The notes under the pieces: model-generated
The model's database searches: none
Seen by the model: only the letters and a program-made list of their open reading frames with translations
Told to the model about the DNA's origin: nothing
Position numbers and translations under genes: made by a program
Source: Kineothrix sp. IPX-CK
Lineage (GTDB): Bacteria > Bacillota > Clostridia > Lachnospirales > Lachnospiraceae
Reading direction: 5' to 3'
Length of the DNA: 64,000 nucleotides
Assembly (NCBI RefSeq): GCF_039134705.1
Contig: NZ_CP146256.1
Coordinates: 496,001 to 560,000, forward strand
Shown: positions 1 to 8,057 of the stretch, piece after piece
Numbering within the stretch: position 1 is the stretch's first letter
Layout of the letters: every line of letters begins with the position of its first letter

Positions 1-330
1 TCACTCCACACAGTAACGTCCGGCAAACGGACTTCTAGCAGATATGGAAGACAATCGAATCCGAACCCAAAAGACTCCTGCGCCGAATTCAAATATATAA
101 GAAGTTCTAATTCTCTGAATAGTCAAGCCAAACATAACAGAAAACAAAAAACTCGCTGCGCTCAAACAGTTTTGTTTTCTGTTATGGCCTGGCTATTCAA
201 AGAAAGAACTTCTAAATATTTTCATAGACGCAGTCGTTCTTTTGATTCGGATTCGATTGTCCGCAAAAGTTTGTAAAAAGTCCATTTGTCGGGCAGTTGC
301 TGCGACGGAGTGAACAGTAACAACAGTAAC
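1..330. repeat. Large imperfect palindrome (repeat element, left edge cut by window)
   Basis: The two halves are reverse complements over almost the whole length: 18-34 pairs with the segment ending near 292, the GACAATCGAATCCGAA segment at 51-66 pairs with 246-261, and the AGAAGTTCT segments near 110 and 208 pair. The centre (about 135-185) is a near-perfect hairpin of AACAGAAAACAAAA type. About 170 bp of the core recurs in inverted orientation at 49010-49170. It contains no gene. The stretch 331-451 holds only the dgt leader, with a TATAAT-like box at 418-423 and no convincing -35. Confidence 0.8.
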
Positions 331-451
331 ATGTCAATTCATGGAAGGGATTGAAAGCCTTGTATTTGCGGCAAAAACGTAGTAAAGTTGAAGAAAAAGG
401 ATTAAAAGCTGTTTTTATATAATAAGAAAGAGCGGAAAGCGAGGGAGACGA

Positions 452-1867
452 ATGGAATGGCAGCAGCTATTGTGCGGCGATAGGATAAGAATGTATAAGG
501 CAATCGGGAATTCAGGAGATTTGCGCACGGAATTCGAGAAGGACTACCACCGGATTATCGGCAGCGCCTCCTTCAGGCGCCTGCAGGATAAGACTCAGGT
601 CTTTCCCCTGGATAAGAGCGATTTCGTGCGGACGAGACTGACGCACTCTTTGGAGGTATCCTCCTTTGCGAAGTCGTTGGGACAGAATATATCGAAAAAG
701 ATTCTTCTGGATATCAGGGACCCTGCTTTTAAGGAGTCCTATCAGGCGGATGTGTGCGACATCCTGCAATGCGCGGGGCTTCTGCACGATATAGGGAATC
801 CTCCTTTCGGACATTTCGGCGAAACCGTCATCAGGGAGTGGTTTCTGAAAAATATGAGCAGGCTTACCTATGGCGAAAAGACTCTGGAGGAGCTGCTTTT
901 GCCGCAGATGAAGGGGGATTTGTGCCATTTCGAAGGAAATACGCAGGCGCTCAGGCTGGTGACGAAGCTGCATTATCTGGTGGACGAGCATGGGATGAAC
1001 TTGACCAAAGGGCTTCTGGGAACCATAATCAAATACCCGGTTTCCTCTCTCGGAATCAACAAAAGCAGTGGAGATATCAAGGATAAGAAGATGGGGTATT
1101 ATTATGCGGAAAGGGACATCTTCGCGGATTTGCAGGAAACGCTTGGTACGAATGGGAAGCGGCATCCGCTCACTTATGTGCTGGAGGCGGCGGATGATAT
1201 CGCTTATAAAACGGCGGATATCGAGGATTCCTTCAAAAAGGGACGCATTACTTACGGACAGCTGGTACAGGAGTTAAAAGAAGGAGGTGCCGGAAAAGAG
1301 GAAGAGGATGAGTACTGCAAGCTGGTCGCAGCGTTAGAGGATAGATATCAAAAGGCGCTGGACAGAGGAATCGCCCAGCCCGAGACCTATGCGGTGCAGA
1401 ACTGGGTGGTGCGGATCCAGGGGAAGATGATTGCCTGCGCTACCTATGGATTCACAAAGAATTATGAGGAAATCATGAACGGCACCTATAAAAAGGATTT
1501 GTTTTCCGGCACTCATATCGAGCATATGGCCTATATGCTGGGTGATATCGCCTACCGCTATGCTTTCGTGTCCAAGCCGATATTAAAGCTGGAAATCGCG
1601 GCGGAAACGATTATGAATTTCCTCCTCGATAAGTTTGTGGACGCAGCGATTTATTATGATACGGACAAAGAGCTGAATGATGTTCAGGAAAAAATGATTG
1701 CGCTCATATCCGATAATTATAAAGCGATATACAAGATATATTCCAAAGATAAGGATGAGAGAGAGAAATTGTATTTAAGATTGCTGTTAGTGACGGATTT
1801 CATCTGTGGCATGACGGACAGCTATGCGAAGCTTCTTTATCAGGAGTTGAATGGTCTGATAGAATAG
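452..1867 (+). CDS. dgt: Deoxyguanosinetriphosphate triphosphohydrolase-like protein (dGTPase)
   Basis: The 471-residue product is a cytoplasmic HD-superfamily enzyme expected to split dNTPs into deoxynucleoside and triphosphate, which controls dNTP pools. The metal-binding HD signature is clear: His65 in RLTHSLEVS, then LLHDIGNPPFGHFGE with His112-Asp113. The early FRRLQDKTQVFPL segment is also typical of bacterial Dgt proteins, and the length suits the family. The ATG at 452 is preceded by GAGGGAGA at good spacing. It starts a run of same-strand genes and is followed 36 bp later by a second, unrelated HD protein. Whether it prefers dGTP or acts on several dNTPs cannot be read from sequence. 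Confidence 0.93.
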   Translation: MEWQQLLCGDRIRMYKAIGNSGDLRTEFEKDYHRIIGSASFRRLQDKTQVFPLDKSDFVRTRLTHSLEVSSFAKSLGQNISKKILLDIRDPAFKESYQADVCDILQCAGLLHDIGNPPFGHFGETVIREWFLKNMSRLTYGEKTLEELLLPQMKGDLCHFEGNTQALRLVTKLHYLVDEHGMNLTKGLLGTIIKYPVSSLGINKSSGDIKDKKMGYYYAERDIFADLQETLGTNGKRHPLTYVLEAADDIAYKTADIEDSFKKGRITYGQLVQELKEGGAGKEEEDEYCKLVAALEDRYQKALDRGIAQPETYAVQNWVVRIQGKMIACATYGFTKNYEEIMNGTYKKDLFSGTHIEHMAYMLGDIAYRYAFVSKPILKLEIAAETIMNFLLDKFVDAAIYYDTDKELNDVQEKMIALISDNYKAIYKIYSKDKDEREKLYLRLLLVTDFICGMTDSYAKLLYQELNGLIE

Positions 1868-1903
1868 GTCTGATATAGTAATTATGAAGAAAAGGAACTT
1901 ACG

Positions 1904-2701
1904 ATGGAAATAGATAGAAAAAGGGCCGAAGCGGCTTTTCAAAGCTATGTGGAAGCTTATGATGTCCGGGATGAGAAGGTACGGCTTAAAATAGAACATA
2001 CCTACCGGGTGAGCGTTTTATGCGATGAAATAGCGAAGTCTCTGGGGTTGTCCGGAGAAGATGCGGATCTGGCATGGCTGATCGGCCTTCTACACGATAT
2101 AGGCAGATTTGAACAGTTGAAAAACTATGGAACCTTCATCGACGATTTGTCGATTAACCATGCGGAGTATGGCGCGGAAATTCTTTTTTCCCAAGGGAAA
2201 ATACGGGATTATATAGAGAACACTTCGGAGGATGAAACGATATTTACAGCGGTAAACTGCCATAACGCTTATCGCATTCCGGATAAGCTTGAGGCCAGAA
2301 CGGAAATGTTCTGCCATATTATCAGAGATGCAGATAAAATAGATATTCTGAAGGTCAATGTGGATTTCCCCCTGGAGGAAATCTATAATGTGTCGAGCGA
2401 GGAGTTGAGAAGCAGCCAGGTCACAGAAGAAGTACTGGAATGCTTCGAGGGTGAGAAGGCGGTGTATCGAAAGCTGAAGAAGACCGCGGTGGATAACGTG
2501 GTAGGTCACATTTCCCTCGTTTATGAGCTGGTATATCCGGTAAGCCTTGAATTGGTGGAGAAGCAGGGGTATTTGGAGAAGCTGATGAACTTCGATTCGG
2601 ATAATCCGGTGACGGAGAGACAGTTTGAGAGGATACGGGCGAAGATGAGGGAGTATATTGAGGGGAAGAATGAGAAGAGAGCGGATACAGTGTTAAAGTG
2701 A
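1904..2701 (+). CDS. HD-domain phosphohydrolase of unknown substrate
   Basis: This 265-residue protein has a full HD metal site: His32 in IEHTYRV, His64-Asp65 in GLLHDIGRFEQ, His86 in SINHAEYG, His120 in VNCHNAYR and Asp142/Asp144 in the IRDADKIDIL segment. The last motif is common in small stand-alone HD hydrolases of clostridia. The substrate is unknown; nucleotides or related phosphoesters are likely from the fold alone. It lies 36 bp downstream of dgt with an AAGGAACTTACG spacer before the ATG, so the two are probably cotranscribed. No signal peptide or membrane segment is present. Confidence 0.85.
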   Translation: MEIDRKRAEAAFQSYVEAYDVRDEKVRLKIEHTYRVSVLCDEIAKSLGLSGEDADLAWLIGLLHDIGRFEQLKNYGTFIDDLSINHAEYGAEILFSQGKIRDYIENTSEDETIFTAVNCHNAYRIPDKLEARTEMFCHIIRDADKIDILKVNVDFPLEEIYNVSSEELRSSQVTEEVLECFEGEKAVYRKLKKTAVDNVVGHISLVYELVYPVSLELVEKQGYLEKLMNFDSDNPVTERQFERIRAKMREYIEGKNEKRADTVLK

Positions 2702-2868
2702 GGAGTGGTTGGAGCAAAAGAGTATGGAGATAAAAGCAGGGTAAGGGATGAAAAAGGAATCAAGCAATAGAAGTGAGTGAGGACATAAAAGAGTAAATGG
2801 GATAAGAAGAGAAAATGGTATAAAAGATTAAATGAAATAAAAGTGGGAAGGGGAATAGAAGACACATA
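2702..2868 (+). other. Strongly purine-biased intergenic leader
   Basis: The 167 bases between the HD gene and the exonuclease gene are almost all A and G on the plus strand, with only isolated pyrimidines. There are no dyads and no clear promoter. Apart from GGAAGGGGAA just before the exonuclease start, no feature is recognised in it. Confidence 0.6.
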
Positions 2869-3612
2869 ATGACAGTACATAAAGAGGAAATAGAATTGAC
2901 GAGAATGGAGAAATTTACAAGATCGGAAGTAAGGAAAAAGGGAAAGCGTTTAAACAAGTATGTGCAGGATTATATCGTATTCGATTTGGAGACTACAGGA
3001 ATCGATCAGGGAAGAGATGCGATTATTGAAATATCTGCTGTTAAGGTAAGGAGCGGAGAAATCATCTCAGAATATTCCACTCTGGTGAATCCGGGAAGGC
3101 ATATTCCGGCAGGAGCTACCGCGGTAAATGGAATTACCGACGATATGGTAAGGAACGAGCCGGATATCAAAGAAGCGATCGGAGGCTTCGCTCATTATAT
3201 CGGAGAAGATATTCTGGTTGGACATAATATACATACCTTCGATACGAACTTCGCTTATGATGCGGTAAAGCTTCATCTGGGAATGGATATGAAAAATGAC
3301 TATGTGGATACCTTGTATCTGGCAAGGAAATGCCTGCCTCAGCTTTCCCACCACAAGCTCACCGATGTTTCAAAACACTTCCAAATTGAAACGAGGGGAG
3401 CTCACCGGGCGCTGAATGACTGTATTATGAATCAGAGGTGTTATGAAGAGCTTGGAAAGATACTGGGTACAGTGAAGGATACGTCTCCTGAGCCTGAATG
3501 CCCGGTGTGCGGCGGTAACTTGATAAAGCGTAAAGGCAAGTTCGGGGAATTCTATGGGTGTGAAAATTATCCGGGGTGCAGGTTTACTATGAATGTGCGC
3601 AGAAGCGGGTGA
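2869..3612 (+). CDS. DnaQ-like 3'-5' exonuclease with C-terminal topoisomerase-type zinc ribbon
   Basis: The product has 247 residues. Residues about 35-190 form a DEDDh exonuclease: VFDLETTGID supplies the first Asp/Glu, LVGHNIHTFDTNF the second Asp region, and RGAHRALNDC the His and last Asp. A C-terminal CPVC-x18-C-x5-C zinc ribbon (about residues 207-240, ending YPGCRFTMNV) matches the zinc repeats at the end of topoisomerase I. The fusion suggests single-stranded or structured DNA as substrate; it is a stand-alone repair or processing nuclease rather than a polymerase III epsilon subunit, which is not followed by this ribbon. The start is uncertain: ATG 2869 has a distant GGAAGGGG, while an in-frame ATG at 2908 would also keep the whole domain. 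Confidence 0.85.
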   Translation: MTVHKEEIELTRMEKFTRSEVRKKGKRLNKYVQDYIVFDLETTGIDQGRDAIIEISAVKVRSGEIISEYSTLVNPGRHIPAGATAVNGITDDMVRNEPDIKEAIGGFAHYIGEDILVGHNIHTFDTNFAYDAVKLHLGMDMKNDYVDTLYLARKCLPQLSHHKLTDVSKHFQIETRGAHRALNDCIMNQRCYEELGKILGTVKDTSPEPECPVCGGNLIKRKGKFGEFYGCENYPGCRFTMNVRRSG

Positions 3613-3749
3613 GATTGACGAAGCAGAAACATAAATTTACCCTTATCCGACCGTGTTTGACCTTGTCAATCGATGGTATACTTTACAGCAATAAGAAAAA
3701 GGATAAAGATATTAAGAAACTAACAATAAGAATGAGGGAGAACAGAAAT

Positions 3750-4208
3750 ATGGCAGAGAAAGTTTGTCCGCAGTGTGGAGCACCTATTGAAGAAAACGCA
3801 GTTACATGCAGATATTGCAGAGCATCGTTCGTGAATGGAGAGGAATCGCCGGAAAGGGTTCAGGGAGAAGTTATATATCAACAGCCGGAGGAGGAAGAAA
3901 CGGATGTGAACGCCAACAAAATATATGCGGTATTGTCGTATTTGGGCATACTCGTATTGATTCCCCTTTTTGCATCGCCTAACTCGGAGTTTGCCAGATA
4001 TCATGCGAATCAAGGCTTGGTCTTGCTGCTGACGAATATATTATTCGGGGTATTCAGGCTCATAACAGGAGGGAGTATACTGCTTACCCTCGCGTACTTT
4101 ATTATAAGTATGATGTTGTTCGTATTCTCAATTCTCGGAATTATAGCGGCGGCCAGAGGAGAAAAGAAACCGCTGCCGATTATTGGCGGAATTCAGATTT
4201 TAAAATAA
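3750..4208 (+). CDS. Zinc-ribbon membrane protein, DUF4870/Tic20-like
   Basis: The 152-residue product begins with a zinc ribbon (CPQCGAPIEENAVTCRYC, residues 6-23), then an acidic linker, then a membrane region of about 90 residues with hydrophobic stretches around IYAVLSYLGILVLIPLF, GLVLLLTNILFGVF and LAYFIISMMLFVFSILGIIAAA. The YHANQGL motif between segments is typical of DUF4870/Tic20-like small membrane proteins. The function is unknown. The ATG at 3750 is chosen because GAGGGAG lies 9 bases before it; an upstream in-frame extension would run back into the exonuclease gene without a ribosome site. The 137-bp gap before it probably holds its promoter, with a TATACT box at 3677-3682, but the -35 spacing is poor. 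Confidence 0.75.
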   Translation: MAEKVCPQCGAPIEENAVTCRYCRASFVNGEESPERVQGEVIYQQPEEEETDVNANKIYAVLSYLGILVLIPLFASPNSEFARYHANQGLVLLLTNILFGVFRLITGGSILLTLAYFIISMMLFVFSILGIIAAARGEKKPLPIIGGIQILK

Positions 4209-4228
4209 TTGAGGCTAAATAAAAGACA

Positions 4229-4258
4229 GTCATAACCCTTCAGAATCTTTCATACAAT
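4229..4258 (+). promoter_or_regulatory. Probable sigma-E promoter of spoIIID
   Basis: CATACAAT at 4251-4258 matches the -10 consensus of the mother-cell sporulation factor sigma-E, and GTCATAA at 4229-4235 is an acceptable -35 with a 15-base gap. The start site would fall near 4265, about 22 bases before the spoIIID start. spoIIID of Bacillus subtilis is known to be sigma-E-dependent, which fits. Confidence 0.65.
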
Positions 4259-4286
4259 GTAAAAAAGTATTCTGAGGGGATTTCTT

Positions 4287-4553
4287 TTGAAGGATTATAT
4301 CGAAGAAAGGGCAATTGATATTGCTAATTATATTATTGATAACAATGCCACCGTAAGACAGACGGCGAAGCAGTTTGGAATTAGCAAATCTACGGTACAT
4401 AAAGATGTCACAGATAGGTTGCGGCAGATTAATCCGGTGCTCGCAAAGGAAGCAAGGAAGGTTCTAGACGTCAATAAATCCGAGCGCCACATCAGAGGTG
4501 GGCTTGCTACAAGAGAAAAATATTTACATCAGCACGAATTGGGAATACAATGA
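4287..4553 (+). CDS. spoIIID: Sporulation transcriptional regulator SpoIIID
   Basis: The 88-residue product aligns over its full length with SpoIIID, the small mother-cell DNA-binding protein that works with sigma-E to switch genes during sporulation. The helix-turn-helix is residues 21-45 (ATVRQTAKQFGISKSTVHKD), and the C-terminal IRGGLATREKYL region is the typical basic tail. Translation starts at TTG 4287, with GAGGGG 7 bases before; the DYIEER start agrees with the family N-terminus. It is a single gene with its own sigma-E-like promoter and shows that the host is a spore-former or descends from one. Confidence 0.95.
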   Translation: MKDYIEERAIDIANYIIDNNATVRQTAKQFGISKSTVHKDVTDRLRQINPVLAKEARKVLDVNKSERHIRGGLATREKYLHQHELGIQ

Positions 4554-4604
4554 CATATGGGGATTTGTAAAGTCGATGTAAAATAATAAAGGACAAAAGA
4601 TAAA

Positions 4605-5945
4605 ATGTTGTATTCTAATCAAGACCTCAAAAAGTTAATTCTCCCGCTTGTGCTGGAACAGTTTCTTGCAATTCTTGTCGGTATGATCGATATGATAATG
4701 GTGTCCGGAGTAGGTGAAGCAGCAGTGTCCGGCGTATCGTTGGTAGACAATATCAATGTACTCATCATCAACATATCCGCGGCTATGGCCACCGGCGGAG
4801 CTGTGGTTGCAGGGCATTTTTTGGGGCAGAAGGATCCCGAAAGTGCAGGAAGGGCAGCGTGGCAGTTAATCTTTTTTTCCGCAATTACAGCCGTTGTTAT
4901 TTCAGTCTGCGTCTTAGTGTGGCATAAGCCGCTGCTTCGCGTTGTATTCGGGCAAGTGGAAGAGGATGTCATGTCAAGCGCTGTCACCTATTTTACCATC
5001 ACGGCACTTTCCATAACGCCTCTGGTAATTTATAATTCCTGTGCAGCTCTATTCCGAGCCATGAACAGCGCGAAGACGACCATGTGGATATCCATATTCA
5101 TGAACATTGTGCACGTGACCATCAATTCCATTTTGATATATGGAATAAAATTGGGCGTTGCGGGCGCCGCTATTTCTACCACCATATCCAAAACCTTTGC
5201 GGCGTCGGTCATTTTATACCTTATGTTCAATCCGAATAAACTCATTAACATTAAAGGTAAGCTTACATGGAAGCCCGATGTAGGGCTCATTAAGAAAATA
5301 CTTTATATCGGCATCCCCAACGGAATGGAGAACAGCTTATTCCAGTTGGGGAAAATAATGCTGCTCAGCCTTATTTCCACCTTCGGAACCTTTGCGATCG
5401 CGGCTAATGCAGTATGTAATACGCTGGCTGGCTTTAATATTCTGCCCGGACAAGCGATTAACCTTGCACTCCTTTCCGTGGCAGCAGTGTGTGTGGGTGC
5501 CGGAGATTTTAAGCAGGCGAGATTTTACACCAAAAAGCTGCTCTGGCTGGCTATTGTCTGCACCGGTGCGATTTCCCTGCTGTTAATTGTATGTGCACCA
5601 TGGATTATGAAGATATATAATCTAAGCCCTGAAACGGAGGCCTTGGCCATCCGGGTAATCCGGTATCACGCGGCAATGGCCGTAATTCTCTGGATGCCCT
5701 CCTTCACACTTCCCAATACTCTCAGAGCAGCTGGAGATGTGGTATGGACGATGGTCGTAGCGATTGGCTCCATGTGGACGTTTCGTATCATTACGTCATA
5801 TGTTTTCAGTGAATATTTTGGGCTGGGCCTTATGGGAGTGTGGATTGCAATGACGATAGACTGGGTGTTCCGCGCGATTTGTTATGGGTATCGGTACCGT
5901 GGAAATAAGTGGGAACGCCATATGATAGAAAAAGCCAGGCCGTAA
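4605..5945 (+). CDS. MATE family efflux transporter
   Basis: The 446-residue protein has about twelve hydrophobic segments and the usual two-fold MATE layout. The N-terminal half has LVLEQFLAILVGMIDMIMVSGVGEAAVSGVS, a common MATE first segment, and the repeat starts around residue 230 (GIPNGMENSLFQLGKIML). Members export cationic drugs or metabolites in exchange for sodium or protons. AAAGGACAAAAG before ATG 4605 is the likely ribosome site. It stands alone after spoIIID, with no linked regulator, and is followed by a palindromic repeat at 5950-6055. The substrate is unknown. Confidence 0.9.
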   Translation: MLYSNQDLKKLILPLVLEQFLAILVGMIDMIMVSGVGEAAVSGVSLVDNINVLIINISAAMATGGAVVAGHFLGQKDPESAGRAAWQLIFFSAITAVVISVCVLVWHKPLLRVVFGQVEEDVMSSAVTYFTITALSITPLVIYNSCAALFRAMNSAKTTMWISIFMNIVHVTINSILIYGIKLGVAGAAISTTISKTFAASVILYLMFNPNKLINIKGKLTWKPDVGLIKKILYIGIPNGMENSLFQLGKIMLLSLISTFGTFAIAANAVCNTLAGFNILPGQAINLALLSVAAVCVGAGDFKQARFYTKKLLWLAIVCTGAISLLLIVCAPWIMKIYNLSPETEALAIRVIRYHAAMAVILWMPSFTLPNTLRAAGDVVWTMVVAIGSMWTFRIITSYVFSEYFGLGLMGVWIAMTIDWVFRAICYGYRYRGNKWERHMIEKARP

Positions 5946-5949
5946 TAGT

Positions 5950-6055
5950 AAGAACGTGATGCAAGAGATGATTTCTGCTTGGCGAAGCGAACTTAAAAGC
6001 AAAAAATTTGCATTGCAGAACATCATGGGTTACTGTGAACGGAGTGAACAGTAAC
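5950..6055. repeat. Palindromic element between the MATE gene and guaA
   Basis: TTCTGC at 5973-5978 pairs with GCAGAA at 6015-6020 inside a wider imperfect dyad, and GTTACTGT at 6029-6036 pairs perfectly with ACAGTAAC at 6048-6055. The segment CGGAGTGAACAGTAAC also occurs at the right end of the 1-330 palindrome, so the two elements share a module. It may serve as terminator for the MATE gene, though no T-tract follows. Confidence 0.6.
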
Positions 6056-6066
6056 GATAAGTTTGT

Positions 6067-6096
6067 TTGACAAGGCTTTCTTGTTTCCTATATAAT
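6067..6096 (+). promoter_or_regulatory. Sigma-A promoter of guaA
   Basis: TTGACA at 6067-6072 and TATAAT at 6091-6096 are both perfect consensus boxes, separated by 18 bases. The start would be near 6103, about 39 bases before the chosen guaA start. No purine riboswitch fold is visible in this short leader. Confidence 0.85.
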
Positions 6097-6141
6097 AGAA
6101 ACGCACGATTAAAATTGGCTATGCGAAAGGACGACACAGAG

Positions 6142-7683
6142 ATGGAAAGAGAAATGATTATCGTACTGGATTTTGGCGGACAGTATAATCAGTTGATTGC
6201 CAGAAGGGTAAGAGAATGCAACGTTTATTGTGAAGTGCATCCTTATGACATGAGTTTGGATAAGCTGAAAGAAATGAACCCTAAGGGAATCATACTTACC
6301 GGCGGACCGAACAGCGCATATGCTGCGGATTCACCGATTTGTGATAAAGAGGTGTTTGAACTCGGCATTCCCGTACTGGGCATCTGCTATGGCTCCCAAT
6401 TGATGGCACACCTTCTGGGCGGCAAGGTAACGACCGCGCCGGTAAGCGAATACGGCAAAACAGAAGTGAATATAGATAATAGTAAGACAATTTTCAAGGA
6501 TGTGTCTCCGAAGACAATTTGTTGGATGAGCCATACCGATTATATTGAAAAAGTACCTGAGGGCTTTACCATAATAGCACATACTCCGGTATGTCCGGCT
6601 GCAGGCATGCAAAATGCTGAGAAAGGCTTATATGCGGTACAGTTTCATCCTGAAGTAGTGCATACAAAAGAAGGTGTGAAGATGCTTCGCAACTTCGTAA
6701 CGGATATCTGCGGCTGTAAAGGCGATTGGCAGATGGGTTCCTTCGTAGAGGAAAATATTAAAGCAATCCGTGAAAAAGTTGGAACCGGAAAAGTGCTTTG
6801 TGCCCTTTCCGGCGGCGTGGATTCTTCCGTGGCGGCAGTTCTCTTATCCAAGGCGATCGGTAAGCAGCTGACCTGTGTATTCGTAGATCACGGTTTGCTC
6901 CGTAAAAACGAAGGCGACGAGGTGGAGGAGGTATTCGGTCCTAACGGTCCTTATAACTTGAACTTCATTCGAGTGAATGCTCAGGAGCGTTTTTATGGCA
7001 AGCTGGCAGGAGTGACAGAGCCCGAGCAAAAGAGAAAAATTATCGGCGAAGAATTTATTCGCGTATTTGAAGAAGAGGCGAGGAAGATCGGTGTCGTCGA
7101 CTATCTCGTTCAGGGGACGATTTATCCTGACGTTATTGAAAGCGGGTTGGGGAAGAGCGCTGTAATTAAGTCTCACCATAATGTAGGAGGACTCCCTGAT
7201 TATGTGGACTTCAAGGAAATTATTGAACCCCTTCGACTTTTGTTCAAGGATGAAGTAAGAAAGGCCGGACTGGAGTTAGGTATTCCGGACCATCTCGTAT
7301 ATAGACAACCTTTCCCCGGACCGGGGCTCGGCATCAGGATTATCGGCGAGGTTACTGCGGAGAAGGTGAAGATCGTTCAGGAAGCGGATGCGATCTATAG
7401 AGAAGAAATCGCGAAAGCTGGCGTGGATAAGGATCTCGGGCAGTATTTCGCGGCTCTTACCAATATGCGCTCGGTAGGTGTTATGGGCGATGAACGGACC
7501 TATGATTATGCCATTGCTCTTAGAGCTGTAAATACTTCCGACTTTATGACTGCCGAGGCAGCACAGCTACCCTGGGAGGTGCTGGGGTGCGTTACCAGCA
7601 GGATTGTGAATGAAGTGAAGGGCGTGAACCGGGTAATGTATGATTGTACCGGGAAGCCGCCGGCGACGATTGAGTTTGAATAA
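6142..7683 (+). CDS. guaA: GMP synthase (glutamine-hydrolysing)
   Basis: The 513-residue product converts XMP to GMP using ATP and glutamine. The N-terminal class I amidotransferase domain has Cys82 in GICYGSQL and the His-Glu pair in QFHPEVVHT. The ATP-pyrophosphatase domain has the P-loop SGGVDSSV at about residue 225, and the C-terminal dimerisation domain ends in PPATIEFE as usual. The ATG at 6142 is preferred over upstream in-frame starts because GAAAGG lies at 6125-6130 and the protein then begins at the conserved [20 protein letters not shown] segment. The gene is complete. Its terminator is the integration point of the following genomic island, a recurring theme for guaA 3' ends. Confidence 0.97.
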   Translation: MEREMIIVLDFGGQYNQLIARRVRECNVYCEVHPYDMSLDKLKEMNPKGIILTGGPNSAYAADSPICDKEVFELGIPVLGICYGSQLMAHLLGGKVTTAPVSEYGKTEVNIDNSKTIFKDVSPKTICWMSHTDYIEKVPEGFTIIAHTPVCPAAGMQNAEKGLYAVQFHPEVVHTKEGVKMLRNFVTDICGCKGDWQMGSFVEENIKAIREKVGTGKVLCALSGGVDSSVAAVLLSKAIGKQLTCVFVDHGLLRKNEGDEVEEVFGPNGPYNLNFIRVNAQERFYGKLAGVTEPEQKRKIIGEEFIRVFEEEARKIGVVDYLVQGTIYPDVIESGLGKSAVIKSHHNVGGLPDYVDFKEIIEPLRLLFKDEVRKAGLELGIPDHLVYRQPFPGPGLGIRIIGEVTAEKVKIVQEADAIYREEIAKAGVDKDLGQYFAALTNMRSVGVMGDERTYDYAIALRAVNTSDFMTAEAAQLPWEVLGCVTSRIVNEVKGVNRVMYDCTGKPPATIEFE

Positions 7684-7690
7684 AAATTTT

Positions 7691-7735
7691 GAGCCCGCAA
7701 AGCCTTGTAAAATAAGGATTTGTGGGCTCTCTTTA
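7691..7735 (+). terminator. guaA intrinsic terminator
   Basis: GAGCCCGCAAA at 7691-7701 pairs with TTTGTGGGCTC at 7719-7729, followed by TCTTT. The right arm and the bases after it form the left copy of the island direct repeat. Confidence 0.85.
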
Positions 7736-7761
7736 TGTCGTTTGGTACTATTTTGGTACTA
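7719..7761. other. Left attachment-like site (attL)
   Basis: The exact 21-bp repeat at 7719-7739 is followed at 7741-7761 by TTTGGTACTA-N-TTTGGTACTA, a short tandem motif. The same paired GGTACT motif occurs near the right end of the island. The arrangement resembles a core site beside integrase arm-binding sites. Confidence 0.55.
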
Positions 7762-7844
7762 TGCGGACGTCTATTCTATGAATAAGAAAATCACACTTTT
7801 TTGTGCAAAATCACAGATTTTGTATAAAATTCTTTCGGAAGAGC

Positions 7845-8054
7845 TTAGGCATGTGGCCAAGTAATCTTCCATTCAAAATAATCATTGGCACTAATGGTGC
7901 CATCCGCAAGTTCTTTTTTCTTTGTATTCCATTCTAACAGAAAATCATTTACCAATCCATATTCAAAAGTTAAAGCAACAGGTGCACCTGACGCCATGTA
8001 CTCATTGTCATTGTAGGTCATTTTGACATCAGCATCTTTTGTCACGGGTTTCAT
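7845..8054 (-). pseudogene. Truncated C-terminal gene fragment, unknown
   Basis: About 70 codons read on the minus strand (MKPVTKDADVKMTYN... to a stop at 7845), with a plausible soluble sequence ending in DYFEWKITWP. It has no ribosome site, and the frame upstream becomes meaningless at about 8050, where the next gene fragment begins on the other strand. I take it as the tail of a gene cut by rearrangement at the island border. The family is not recognised with confidence. Confidence 0.4.
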
Positions 8055-8057
8055 TAG

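Noticed and set aside
4236..4280. CCCTTCAGAAT and ATTCTGAGGGG could fold to hide the spoIIID ribosome site.
   Set aside because: The left arm lies upstream of the start site predicted from the sigma-E-like promoter, so the normal transcript would not contain it. It could only form on readthrough RNA.
6097..6141. Purine riboswitch before guaA.
   Set aside because: The leader after the predicted start is only about 39 bases long and shows no three-helix fold.
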